This document shows positions 47,352-57,782 of a DNA stretch of 64,000 bases, one piece after another. Both the position numbers and the translations under genes were made by a program. The notes below the pieces were generated by a model. The model was not told the DNA's origin and did no database searches. It saw only the letters and a list, made by a program, of their open reading frames with translations. Source of the DNA: Ochotona curzoniae (Eukaryota > Chordata > Mammalia > Lagomorpha > Ochotonidae); NCBI RefSeq assembly GCF_017591425.1, contig NW_024466399.1, positions 1,860,001-1,924,000 of the forward strand, given 5' to 3'. How positions within the stretch are numbered: position 1 is the first letter of the stretch; the number at the start of each line of letters is the position of its first letter.

Positions 47352-49381
47352 TGGATCAGGTGTGGCTGGGCTGTAGCTCGCAAAAGCAAGAGCCGGAATG
47401 GGTGTGAGCCAGTTGGGCAAGGATACTGTTTCTGTGTTAACAGGAGGTGGGCTAAGTCAGTTTGGGCCAAGCACCCACCAGTGTAAGTGACATTTGCCAC
47501 TGGAAGGAGATCTGGTAGAGGATCTTAGGGAACTCCTTTGTCAGGACACAGTTCCTGCAGGCAAGCTCGACAACCAAGGCAAACAACAGTTCAGACCAGG
47601 GCAGGTTACAGTACCCACCGGCATGTGTGTGGGGTTGGCCAGGCTGGACCAGTTCATAGCATCCACTGGCAGATATGAGAACCAGGACAGGGTGCAGGAC
47701 AGACTTGGTTGAGCCTAAGCACCAGCCAGTGAACATTGGGGCTGGGACTGGGAGATGGCTAGGCTGGACTGGGTGGCAGCACCCGCTAGCATAAGCTGGA
47801 ACTGGGGGCAGACCAGGCCAGGCCAGGCCAGGCTACAACACCTGCTGGCAAATGCCGAGGTGAGGTGGGCTATGCCAGACTGGGCTGTGGCACTCATCAG
47901 TACATGCAAGACCTGGTCAGGGGAGGGAGGGAGGTGGTGTGAGCCCAGTAGGGGAGTTGTTGGGACTCTCCTGCTGGGCCACTCCTCCTGCTAGTGAGTA
48001 TGAGACTTGGCACTGAGGGCAGACCAGGCTGGGCAGGGGTACAACACCTGTTGGTCTGCATGTGAACTGGGTTGGGGAAGAACTAGGCTGAGCTAACTGA
48101 CTATCTACTGGTACAGGCATGACACAGAGGAAGGGCAAGCCGATTTGACTTTGCTGCAGCATTAGCTGGCAAGTGCTGGGGCAGGGGCAAGTCCTGTCAA
48201 GCTAGACTGCAGAACCACCTGGAGAGTGTAAGATCCAGAAGTGAGAGTGGGCCCAGTAGGGAAACTGTGTCCACCACTCATTGGGCTGCGACTCCCACTG
48301 GTGAGCACGAGAACCAGGACTGGGGGCTGGCCTGGCCAGACAGATGGTGGAACCCGCTGAAATGAGTGTGGGCTGGAGGGTGGAGTCAGTTGGAATGAGT
48401 TAGGTTTTAATAACCAGTTATGTATACAAGAACTGAATGGGAGGTGGAACAGATCAGACCAGTGTACTGCACATGTTAGCAGGCACAGAAACCAGGGCTG
48501 GGGGCCAACCAAGTGGGGTTATTGGGGGTCACTCTGACTAGGCTGCAGCTCCCAATGGTGTACGTGAGGGCTGACTATATGGAGGGCAGAGTTGGACTGG
48601 GCTGCAGTACCCATTGGTTTGCATAAGAAATGGGTCTGGAGATAGATCTGACCTAGAAATTGCAATTATCAGTGTGGTTGTAGGCTGATGTGGGTGACAG
48701 AGTGGATTGGACCCTACACAGGTGGGTACACTCACAAGGCATAGGTCTGAGATCACCTCAGATGAGATTTCTTTAGGACCCCCAACTAAACCACTGGACT
48801 CATAACTCCAATCACGGGGAGAGTGGCAGGACCTGTGTCTGACGATGGAGTGCACATGTCAGAGCTGGACCTCCTCAGTGGCTTTGATGGAGCAGTGGAC
48901 GGCATACCCAGAAGCACATGGAGGATATGTCAGGCCACTGGAGCTTGCAGAAGACACCTGATACTATAGCAGAGGAAGGAGGGCAGAACAAGTTGGTCAA
49001 CTACCCCAGTGAAGTAGGACAGCACATTTCTGGGCTAACGGAGACTCAGAGGTGGATTGTGTCAGCCAATGGAGCTTGGAAGGACAGCCTCATCCTTGCA
49101 TCTACGAGATCGATAGCATTTCGGAACTATCCAATCCACTTGAGTAGAACCTTTAGAGCATGCTCTGCATCGGGGACCTCAGGATGACATTCCCCATCCT
49201 GGGTGCTGAGGCTGTTGGGAGGCTGGCTGTGGCTTCTCTCCTTATTCGTTCCTTCCCCCAGATACAGGAAAAAGGAAATGAAAATGTGGGAGCAGAGATC
49301 TTATTCATTTTCCCCTGATCCTGAATCCTTCCCACCCAAATCAACTATGTAAACACTATTAAAAATAAAATTAAAAAAAAA
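47352..49381 (+). mobile_element. VNTR-bearing retroposon with poly(A) tail (unnamed)
   Basis: About 2 kb bounded by an imperfect target-site duplication: AAGAGACACAGATG at 47338-47351 and AAGAGATTCACAGATG at 49381-49396. The 5' insertion point reads TTT/AAGAAG, which fits the L1-endonuclease preference. The first roughly 1.35 kb consists of diverged tandem units of about 55-62 bp with the theme 'CTGCAGCACCCACTGGC' and 'GAGAACCAGGACTGGGGG'. The last roughly 0.6 kb is unique, and the 3' end is AAAAATAAAATTAAAAAAAA. No coding frame is recognised. It could be a non-autonomous composite element or a 5'-truncated lagomorph L1 whose untranslated region contains the array; I cannot separate these by eye. 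Confidence 0.6.
47600..48690 (+). repeat. Diverged minisatellite, about 58-bp unit with longer variants
   Basis: The 'CAGCACCCACTGG'-like anchor recurs at about 47606, 47656, 47717, 47776, 47835, 47887, 47980, 48041, 48099, 48155, 48209, 48288, 48346, 48408, 48464, 48544, 48603 and 48657. Most steps are 50-62 bp. The three long steps (about 79-93 bp) each contain an extra 'CCAGTAGGGGAGTTGTTGGG'-type block, at about 47945, 48250 and 48508. This suggests a higher-order unit of roughly 260-305 bp. Confidence 0.75.
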
Positions 49382-50124
49382 AGAGATTCACAGATGACAC
49401 TGACAGCGGATGCATCAAATCACAGTCCTGGCTCACAGGAACACACAACCACCCAGACACCTGCGGGAACTCCTCAGGCAGCTCATGTGCTCTTGTGGGT
49501 GATTTTTCTCAGTTCAAATGAATGGTGGTATCATAAGTCCACTTGTTTGAGTATGCACAGGGCCTGCGATCAAATCCACACTGTAAGCTTCGTGCAAGCC
49601 TTCAACAGCCAGACACCTTGCAGCCAGCACGACTCACTCACTGTCCCCAGAACGTGACTCAGACCCTCCCTCCTCAGCAGTCTGTAGTTTCTGATCTTGT
49701 CCCGTCCCTCTTCTGGTCTTCCTGGCTCACTCCTGGCCTGCTGAGGCTTCAGCGTTGTCTCGGCAGTGGGAGCTGTTGGCCGTCTCCCCAGCTCTCAGCC
49801 GCAGACACAGAGCTTGGTGGAACAGGACTGACTTTATTATCAGTTCTCTTCTGCAACTTGCTGACAGCGCGTTTGCCTGGCTTGCTGCGGGCTCGTTTAC
49901 CCTGTGTGTCTCACCTTTCTGCTGCCGCAGTGGGCACCGCCTGTCCACGCTGGAGGCGAGTTCAGGAGGATCCCCCCTCCACTGTGATTTTGGTACTTTC
50001 TCTTCAGGGAAGCTGTTGGTTCTTCTTCACCGCTGTGTCGCAGGTCTGCGTGTGTGGTTGAGAGTTTCTGAGATAGGTTCTTGAATTTTGCTGTGTGATT
50101 CATTTTTATGTCTTGCTACCTGAC
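49382..50124. other. Intergenic sequence with no recognised gene
   Basis: A 172-codon open frame (49543-50061, +) has no recognisable domain and is treated as chance. Confidence 0.45.
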
Positions 50125-50325
50125 GCATTGGCCTAGTTACTTTATTTAGTATTGTGGGTCTCCTATGTGAGTAGTAAGGGTCAAGTACCTGGACCATCTT
50201 CCACTGTACTGTAAGATGTATTTGGATAGGAATTAAAGCAGTTGGGACTCAAATTGTTGGTTGTATGGGATGCTGGCATTTCAGCTTAACTTGCTGTACC
50301 ACAACACTGGCGCTGGGTTCCCATT
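50125..50325 (-). repeat. CSINE fragment
   Basis: GTGGGTCTCCTATGTGAGTA, GTTGGGACTCAAATTGTTGG, and CTGTACCACAACACTGGCGC as the complement of the head. The 3' tail is missing. Confidence 0.7.
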
Positions 50326-51847
50326 TGTATTTGATGTCAGTGGTTAGAGTTTTGAGCTAACATATGCTCTCTACTTTGTTATAGTCCCTACCATTCCCTA
50401 ATGTCTGCTGGTCCAGCCCATTCTATTTTTTTTTTAATCTTACCTGCCTGGCCTCTATTGACAATTAAATGTTTAATTCTATTTTAGGCTTTGGAAAAGC
50501 TGTCAGTGTCACAGATACTGCTTTGGGCGTTGTGATGCAAGGAAAAGTGTGTCGAAGTAATTGGAATGAACGTGACTAAGTGGGGTTTGGCAGGGGGAGA
50601 AAAGGAAGAGGAAATGTATAAAACAAGGGGCAGTGTACATTTTTGCGAATCAGAAGGACTTGTGGCGCCCATATTGTATCTGAGAGGTCGGGTAAGAGCA
50701 GAGCACTAGCATGGCGTCGCAGATGCCAAGAGAGTGGAGGATTTCAAGGTGGAAATCAGCCAGCGTGAAATGCTGTGCAAAGAGAGGAGAAAGGGAGTCC
50801 AGGCCTGGGGCCATTTGCTTTGGAGATTGGAAGGTTTTGAGGAATGTCAGGAGAGTGGTGTGGGCAGCAGTCCAGGGGGAGATGTGGCTTTGATGTGCCC
50901 GGGAACCCGGGTGCATCTGTATGATACTGGGGAGGGGGAGGAGGTCGAGGCAGGCAGGCTGCACCTGAACCTGGCCTTGCCCTGTATGTCTCACCTTCCA
51001 GGTAACAGCCGTGGGAGTGCTTGGCTCCCTCAGGGAATGCCCACTAAGCCCTCCAGGGAGTTCTCGTTTGTGGCACTTCTCGAGATTTGGTTTGCCCAGT
51101 AACTCCCAGTGACCAAGGCGGAGAAGAGTGAGGATGTCATGGTGGCCTTGGTCACCCCAGTTTCCTCAGACGCTGGACAGTTCCTCTGCCCCTGGGGAAG
51201 AGCTGTGGCACCCCCATGTTTCTCCCTCTTAGATCTTGGGCCACAGTAGTCCCTGAGGTTGTCACGTGCGAGCACCATATTGGTTTAGTAGCTGCAGCTT
51301 GGTCTCCATGTGCTTTGAAATGGTTGAAAGGTACCGAAGTTTTAGGGCAAGAATCATGCATGGGAACTGTGTTGGTGCAGCTCTGTACAAGGAAAACCTG
51401 TTTTGTCAGGTCAGCTCATCTTAGCTGCCATGGATGAATCCCACGAGTTCATTGTGAGAATGGGTCAGAATCCTTAGTGCTGCTCTGGAGCAGGGGAGTC
51501 AGGGGCAAAGGCAGGATGCCCTCAGAACCCTCACTGCACAGTAGTCCTCCATGCACATCAGGAGGAATGGATGGTTCTCCCAAGAGCAAGTGGGCACAAT
51601 GGCCTGGCCCTTCCCAGCTGCTCTGTGCCAACTCCGGCTGGGGAGATGCAGACTCCAGAGACAATCAAACTCAATCCCATCCCTGTTTCTACTACTCTTT
51701 TGTTTCTGCAAGTGCCTTAGTGGCATCCATGAATATAATAACTAGTGTTTCTTGAACATGCACTATACTGCCACATCCCGTGACAAATGCTTAGATGTGC
51801 AGTGTATGTTTTCTCGTCACAGCAGTTTTTCCTGGTGGGGAATCTGT
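50326..51847. other. Intergenic sequence with no recognised gene
   Basis: No gene was seen. 51738-51830 may be a MIR-type fragment (AATATAATAACTAGTGTTTC, GTGACAAATGCTTAGATGTG) but the match is weak. Confidence 0.4.
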
Positions 51848-51912
51848 ACTAATTCATTTTGCGTTGCTGTAACAAAACGCAGTGGAAAAGCAGAATTAAA
51901 AGATTAATGTAT
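51848..51912 (-). mobile_element. MaLR-like LTR terminus
   Basis: GTACTAATTCATTTTGCGTT then GCTGTAACAAAACGCAGTGG is the complement of a MaLR LTR 3' end. It is truncated by the following CSINE. Confidence 0.5.
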
Positions 51913-52207
51913 TGAGGCCAGTGTCATGGTGCAGTGGGTTAAGCTTGTTCAAGTCCCAGCTGCCTCACTTCTGATTTAGTTCCCTGACAATGCACCTGGG
52001 AGAGCATGAAAGAGGGTCCAAGTGCTTGGGCTCCTACATCCGTGTAGGAGTCCTGGATGGAGATTCAGGCTCCTGGCTTCCTCTTGGCTCAACCCTGACT
52101 GTTGTGGCCTTGTGACGAAGGAACCAGTGAATGGAAGATATCTCTCTCTTTCCTCTCCTTCTTCTGTAACTCTGCCTTTCAAGTAAAGAAATAAACCTTA
52201 AAAAACA
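51913..52207 (+). repeat. Old CSINE
   Basis: AGGCCAGTGTCATGGTGCAG head, CACCTGGGAGAGCATGAAAG, CTGCCTTTCAAGTAAAGAAA tail. Confidence 0.85.
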
Positions 52208-52322
52208 GAAAGAAAATTGGTCGGTGTGTGTGCAACAGTGCTGACCTGTATGTGTATTTTAGCATACTGTGTTCTATCCATGGCTTTGGGAAAAGCTGGC
52301 ACCTTATAAAGAATGGAGATGA

Positions 52323-52535
52323 AGGGCCCGGTTCAGTAGTCTAGTGGCTAAAGTCCTTGCCTTGCACCTGCCAGGATCCCTTATGGGTACCAGGTCTAAT
52401 CCCAGAGGCCAAATTTCCCATCTAGCTCCCTGCTTGTGGCCTGGGAAAGCAGTGGAGGATGGCCCAAAGCCATGGGATCCTGCACTCACGTGGGAAACCC
52501 AGAAAAAGCTCTTGACTCCTGGTTCCTTGTTACAT
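52323..52535 (+). repeat. CSINE lacking its 3' end
   Basis: GGGCCCGGTTCAGTAGTCTA to CTTGACTCCTGGTTCC. The element stops abruptly without A-rich tail, directly abutting the reverse-oriented VNTR element. Confidence 0.88.
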
Positions 52536-53219
52536 CACATCAGTGCTGGGCACAGAGGTGGTGCCCTGGTTTCATGCCAGGGACCCTGATGGGGAGAGGA
52601 ATGTCTTGAGGGTCTTTCCTGAGCAGTAGCAATTGTTCTGAGGTTTTGCTGCACTAGGTATGAGATACCACTTCCCACACTTGCCAGAAACTTTAGTCTA
52701 GCCCTAGTCTTCGACTCTTGGTGGAGAATTTGACCTCGAGCGCTGTTTAACCAGCTCTTCTTTCTGGCTTTTGGTGAGGCATTCACAGTCCTCTGTTGAA
52801 TCAGAGAGAGGCTGGCTTGTCCTGTTATCCATGTGCCTTCCAGTATGTTGTTTCTCCTTACATGGAGCCAGGAATGGAAGCAGTCCAGTCCCACAGCAAG
52901 TGCTCTGAGGCCAGATCAGATGTCCATGTGGCACTCCCCAGAGTTTGGGATTGGGTGGAGTGCACCCCTCTGGCTGACTCCTAACAGCCCCCATTGAGTT
53001 GGTCTTCAGATCTGGCTCTCATGTGTGCCAGTGGGTGTTGCAAGCCAGCCTAGCCCGGTCCACCCTCAGCCCCAGCCCTATGTGTGCTGGCAGGTGCTGT
53101 GGCCTGGTGTGGCAGGTCCCAGGCCTGGTTCCCACTTGAACTGGCAGACTTCACCTCCTCTTGTGACACTCCTCTCTTATGGAAACAAGTGCTCAGAGGG
53201 TGGTGCGCTGTTGACCTAG
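52536..53219 (-). mobile_element. Second, inverted copy of the VNTR element (partial)
   Basis: Read on the minus strand, 53160-52950 carries at least three of the same tandem units (GGCCACAGCACCTGCCAGCA; CTTGCAACACCCACTGGCAC; CATGAGAGCCAGATCTG), including the long-type block at 53016-52950 ('CCAACTCAATGGGGGCTGTT'). The following unique part (52950-52536) differs from the unique part of the 47.35-kb copy and contains a short frame ending SQKEELVKQRSRSNSPPR that I do not recognise. No poly(A) tail was seen. Confidence 0.5.
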
Positions 53220-53429
53220 CGTCATGATCCATGATCGTAACTTCCCAGGAGGAGGGGAGTGAAAGCTTCCTCTTAAAGCTTCCGTGCCTCAGCACTGCCA
53301 CATTGGGGACCACTCCCTCACCACGCGAAAGTCTGGAGTACTCAAACCACTGTAGACTCCTCCATTTCAGAGATGAGAAAGCAGAGGCTGGGAGAGCTGG
53401 CACATGGAGACTTTTTTGATTGTTGTTAA

Positions 53430-53738
53430 CTCTCTGTTTGCTTGAAGGCAAAGGGAAAGAGAGAAAGGAGAGAGAGAGGTAGAGAGTGAGCGAACACTCC
53501 CATCTTATTCACTTCCCAAGTGCCAGCCAAGCAGAGGGCTGGGCCAGGGGCAGAATCTAGGAGCCAGGAACCCAGTGCACGTGGATGGCAGGGGCCTGAT
53601 TTCTTGGCTTACTGCCTGCTGTTCCCTGGAGGCGGCATTAGCTAGAACCTGGAAGAAGGAGATGCAGCAGGGCCTGAATCCCAGGCTCTCCTAGCATTGC
53701 AAGTGGCACCCTAACAGCTGCTCAAAATGCCGCCCTCG
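53430..53738 (-). repeat. Old CSINE
   Basis: TGTTTGCTTGAAGGCAAAGG, a GA-rich block, CACTTCCCAAGTGCCAGCC, and CTCAAAATGCCGCCC as the complement of the head. Confidence 0.75.
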
Positions 53739-56700
53739 GGATGCTGCAAAGATCGACGCAAGGCCACGCAGCTGGCGAGCCATGGAGCTGTATTGGATTT
53801 GCTCAAAGCCGCACCACTGTGTGTGTGCCATGGACTCAGGAAGCCAGCGGCAGCGAGAATGGTTATCAATGCCCTCTCCAAGGCAGCTTGAGGTCATCTC
53901 TCAGTGAGACACGGAAGAACTGCCTCTCGTGGGTACAGCATTGCTCTCCTCTGTGGACATATCCCTTCCCCTACATTTTCAAAACAGGCGAGTTGAAGCC
54001 AGAAGACCAGGCTCAGGATGCCCTTCTGAACAAAAGGTTCCTTTGCTGACCCCTGGCATCATGTAGATGAAACATGTTGCCAAGGCCTCAGCATGGACGT
54101 TTCTTGGCTTCTGCCCAGAGTGATTTTCACCACTACATGACAAAAACGATCACAGCTATTATGCAGAGATCACCCCAGAGCACTGTGGAAGGGACCGTGC
54201 CTGCTAAGCAGGCTCTTCCATCTTTTCATTCTAGGAACATCTCTGACAGGTTGGATGGGGCCCAGACTGCTGCTCAAACCCAAATGTAGACAGCTTCTGC
54301 TTTGGGAAGTAGCAGCATGCAATGATGGACCCGTGGCGCTAACGGAAAACACAAGAAGGGGCTGGGCACAGGGCTTAGCAAAGTATCCATCACAATGAAT
54401 GTGCCTAAGGGTTTCTCCTGATGATTGCTTCATAAATTCTAGCCATCTCCTCTCCTCTGATTTATGTGGTTCTTCTAAAGGGCATTGTTCAGCAGTATGT
54501 GAACGTGGAAGCTAAATATAGCTGGCCAGAGTCCAGTCCGATGCTCCCATGCCCACTGGCAGGCGGGCATCTGCCAGTCAATAACCTACTTTTGTCCCAG
54601 TCTTCCTTGCTAGAATAGATCATGCCGTTGAGGCTATTTATAGCTGGAGTCCTTCGGAAAGTTGTTGGAAATCCTTCCTGCGACCCTGTGCTGTGCTCCC
54701 AGGAGCTGCCGGAGTGAAGAGACGCGGCAAGCCCTGCTTCCTGGCAGCGCCTGGCTGCACCCAGTGACCTGGATGCGCTCGCTCCATCCTTCCTCTGAAA
54801 ACAAAAACACCAACTTGGAATTTTAATTAAAAGGCAGCAAGCGGGCTATCGGGCCGGGTGCTTTGGCTGAGCTGCCGGGCATCGTAATGTGGATTTGAGG
54901 TCACCACTGTGAAGTCGGTAGCAGTAACTTATCAGGGAAAACACATCAGCCTGCAGCTTTTTCCTCCAGGTTTGCTTGGAGCCAGAGGCTCAGGTTAATA
55001 ATCTTTATTTTTTTTCCCCTCTTCAAAGAGGCAAGGTCAAGAACATAAGGGGCTTCCACGAGGGTGATACCAGCCTTTGTGCCCAAGCGAGGCACACAAA
55101 TAGTGTCCCCTCTTGGTCCCCACATGTGGAGTGCCTTCATCGAGCGTTACCATGTGGCTCAGCCACACAGTGGTGACACGAGATGGCTCCGGCTGGTCCA
55201 GTGTGGTTCTTGGAGTGCCAGGGCTTCAGCTTTAGAACTGGCCCATAAAATGAATGAAATCTGCTTTAGTGGGTTGTTTTGCGTTGAAAAAAGTTATTTA
55301 CAGCCCTTTAAAAACAGCAATTTGGGAGAATGTTATTAGTTTACATTACTTTGTGAGGAAGCACGAAGGCTGTTTATTGCAAAGAGCTGCTGATTCCAAG
55401 ATGAAACAAAACAAAACAGAACCTCTACGTAAAGGGATCATCATTGCCTGAACCCTTGAGACCAGGCCACCTTGAGTGGGACTCGGGAGACTTGCACCTG
55501 GAGCCCACACACGGTGGGCTCCCTGGCACAGCTTTCCTTATCCGAGCATCTGGGAGGAAGGCACATCCGGTGCTCCACCGGCCTGATCTTGGAGGATCTG
55601 CGTTGGATGGAGTCTCTTGTAAGACGGTAGCTGTTGGTTGAGAAGCAATGGGAGCCCTGGTCCAGGATACAAATAGCTGGGATTTCCAGAAAAGAGAAGG
55701 ACGAGTGAGTGACTCTCCCCTGTGTCTTTCGTGTGGACATCAGAAGGATCAGACCACAAGATGCTTGGGCCAGAGGTGTGGTGGCAGCGCCCTCAGCTGT
55801 GAGGTTTTCCTGGCTACAGCTTCCGGTCCTGACGATCTTACAGTGGCTGGCATTAACATCCCTGTTTACAAGCCAAGGGATGCTAGGATCGGAGCTCAAG
55901 CACGCAGGCAGGCAGTGCAGACCCTGGCTCTGGACTCTCTCCTCCTCTGCCTCAGTTTCCCCTTGGGCTATGAATCAGCATTCTGGTTTTATGCGCTGTC
56001 TCACAACTACAGAGCTGACTTTTCCCTGTACTTAGAGGGGAGGGAGACTGGAAACTAAGACTCCCCCTTCTTCTGCTCGCTGTGCTATTCACTGCATGAC
56101 ACTCCCAACTACACTTCCGGTTTAGCACAACACTTGATGGACCCCGTTGTAGTGTGGGCTGGTGTCCTCCATCGTGTACGATGGAGGCCAGAAATGGGCA
56201 TGAGTCTCAAATGCAGTTGTTGAAGGGAGCAAAGTGACGGGTCGGGGAAGGTGCATTTGGTACGATTCAGTGGTTTCTGTTCTGTCGCCAAGCTCTTTGA
56301 TTTCACAACCAATCCTTACCAACTGGCTTCACCAGGGTCTCACTCTTCGAGCAGTTAGTAATGTAACTCAGTATGTGAGAGCATGCCTTCCGTCCATGGC
56401 CATGCTGCATCTGGTCCTGCCAGGCCCCTCTTGCCACTTCCTGGGCATCATGCCTAGGCGAGGAATGGCTCTCAGCTGGAATTCAGGGCACGTGGGCTGA
56501 GCAGTGGACCTGACCATCAGGTCCCACTGTACTCCCACCCCTCAGCAGAGCCCTGGATTCCCTGTGAGGGCCAGGAATCAGCGTGTGACCCCGCAGGCTG
56601 GGGGAATCCACAGTCACTCCAGCTCTGGCCAGGCCTGCTACCGCAGCAAGGGGTGAGTGGCTGGCCCTGGGACAGCCTGAGTCTTGGGCCCCGTGGCATG

Positions 56701-57136
56701 GCGTGGCTCAGGGGAGACCTGTCAGTCAGAAGCAGGCTGCGACCCAGTAACTGCCTGAGCTCAGGCCCTTTGTGGGGCGACTTTGGATGACAAACAGAGC
56801 CAGGTGTTACAGGAGCAGCTGCGGCCCACTCCAGAGAACAACGCTTCTGTGTGCCCCATGGGGGAGGCGAGGCGCCTGTACACTGGGATGTTCAAGTCCT
56901 TTCTCCCTCTCTCTCATACCAGGCCCCCTAAGAGCAGGGCGATAGTGATGGGGTGTGGTAGCCTCTTGCTTAAATCCTGTCTAGTGACCTTTGAACCTCC
57001 AGGGCCCAGTACAATGCACCACCCCCTCTCAGACCGACTGGCTCCCTCTCTCCTCCCTCCCAGCCTCTCAGTCAGGGCTTTGAATAACTTCTTGGGGTTA
57101 CCCTGTGGCTTGCGCTGGGGTCGAGTTCTCTGTCAT
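53739..57136. other. Intergenic sequence, possibly with conserved elements
   Basis: No gene was seen. 54480-55420 is repeat-free with CTATTTATAGC, TTTTAATTAAAAGG and similar motifs. A perfect 10-bp stem hairpin lies at 56166-56187. A MIR-like scrap ('CTCTGCCTCAGTTTCCCC') lies near 55945-55970. Confidence 0.4.
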
Positions 57137-57364
57137 GGGGCCAGCATTGTGATATAGTAGGTTAAGTTTCCAGCTGCAGTTCCAGCATGTCACACAGGCC
57201 CCGGTTTGAATTCCAGTTGTTGCACTTTTGATAAAGCTCCCAGCTAATGTGCCCAGGAAAATAGCAGATAATGGTTTGAGTCCTTGGGCACCCACATGGG
57301 AGACCTGAGCTTTCTCGTGCTATCGTTCCCGCCTTCTCTATAACTATGCCTTTCAAATAAATAT
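57137..57364 (+). repeat. Old CSINE, shortened
   Basis: GGGGCCAGCATTGTGATATA head, GCCCAGGAAAATAGCAGATA, CTATGCCTTTCAAATAAATA tail. About 90 bp are missing before the tail. Confidence 0.85.
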
Positions 57365-57365
57365 G

Positions 57366-57675
57366 TTTTCAAAGTTTATTTGTGTGAAAGGCAGAACAAC
57401 AGAAAGAAAAGGCAACGCGTATGGAGAGATTTTTTCACCTATTGGTTCACTTTCCCCAAAGCCTGCAACAGATGGAGCTGGGCCCGGGTGAAACCAGGAG
57501 CGAGCCATGCACTCCGAGTCTCTCGTATGGGCCATCTCTCGCGGTCTCCAACACTGCAAACTAGCAGAAGCTGGAGACAGAGCTGAGTGGTGACTTGAAC
57601 ACGGTAGTCCACTCTGGGTGGGGGTGGGGGAGTGTCCCAAGAGGTGGCTTAACCCACTGCACCACACTATGCGAT
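57366..57675 (-). repeat. Old CSINE, tail-to-tail with its neighbour
   Basis: TTCAAAGTTTATTTGTGTGA, CACTTTCCCCAAAGCCTGCA and GGTGGCTTAACCCACTGCAC. The A-rich tails of this and the preceding copy meet. Confidence 0.85.
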
Positions 57676-57736
57676 TCTCGCCTTGAAGGAAATCTCCCGT
57701 CTTCAGCATGGGCTTCACATTCACTCCCAGACTTTG

Positions 57737-57740
<4 letters not shown>

Positions 57741-57780
<40 letters not shown>
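57741..57780 (+). repeat. (CAG)13 pure trinucleotide repeat
   Basis: Forty bases of uninterrupted GCA/CAG, followed by CGTGTGTGTC. Intergenic as far as I can see; the polyglutamine frame has no other protein-like support. Confidence 0.97.

Positions 57781-57782
<2 letters not shown>

Noticed and set aside
49543..50061. 172-codon open frame on the + strand
   Set aside because: GC-richer DNA gives long chance frames. There is no domain, no splice signals I trust and no poly(A) context.
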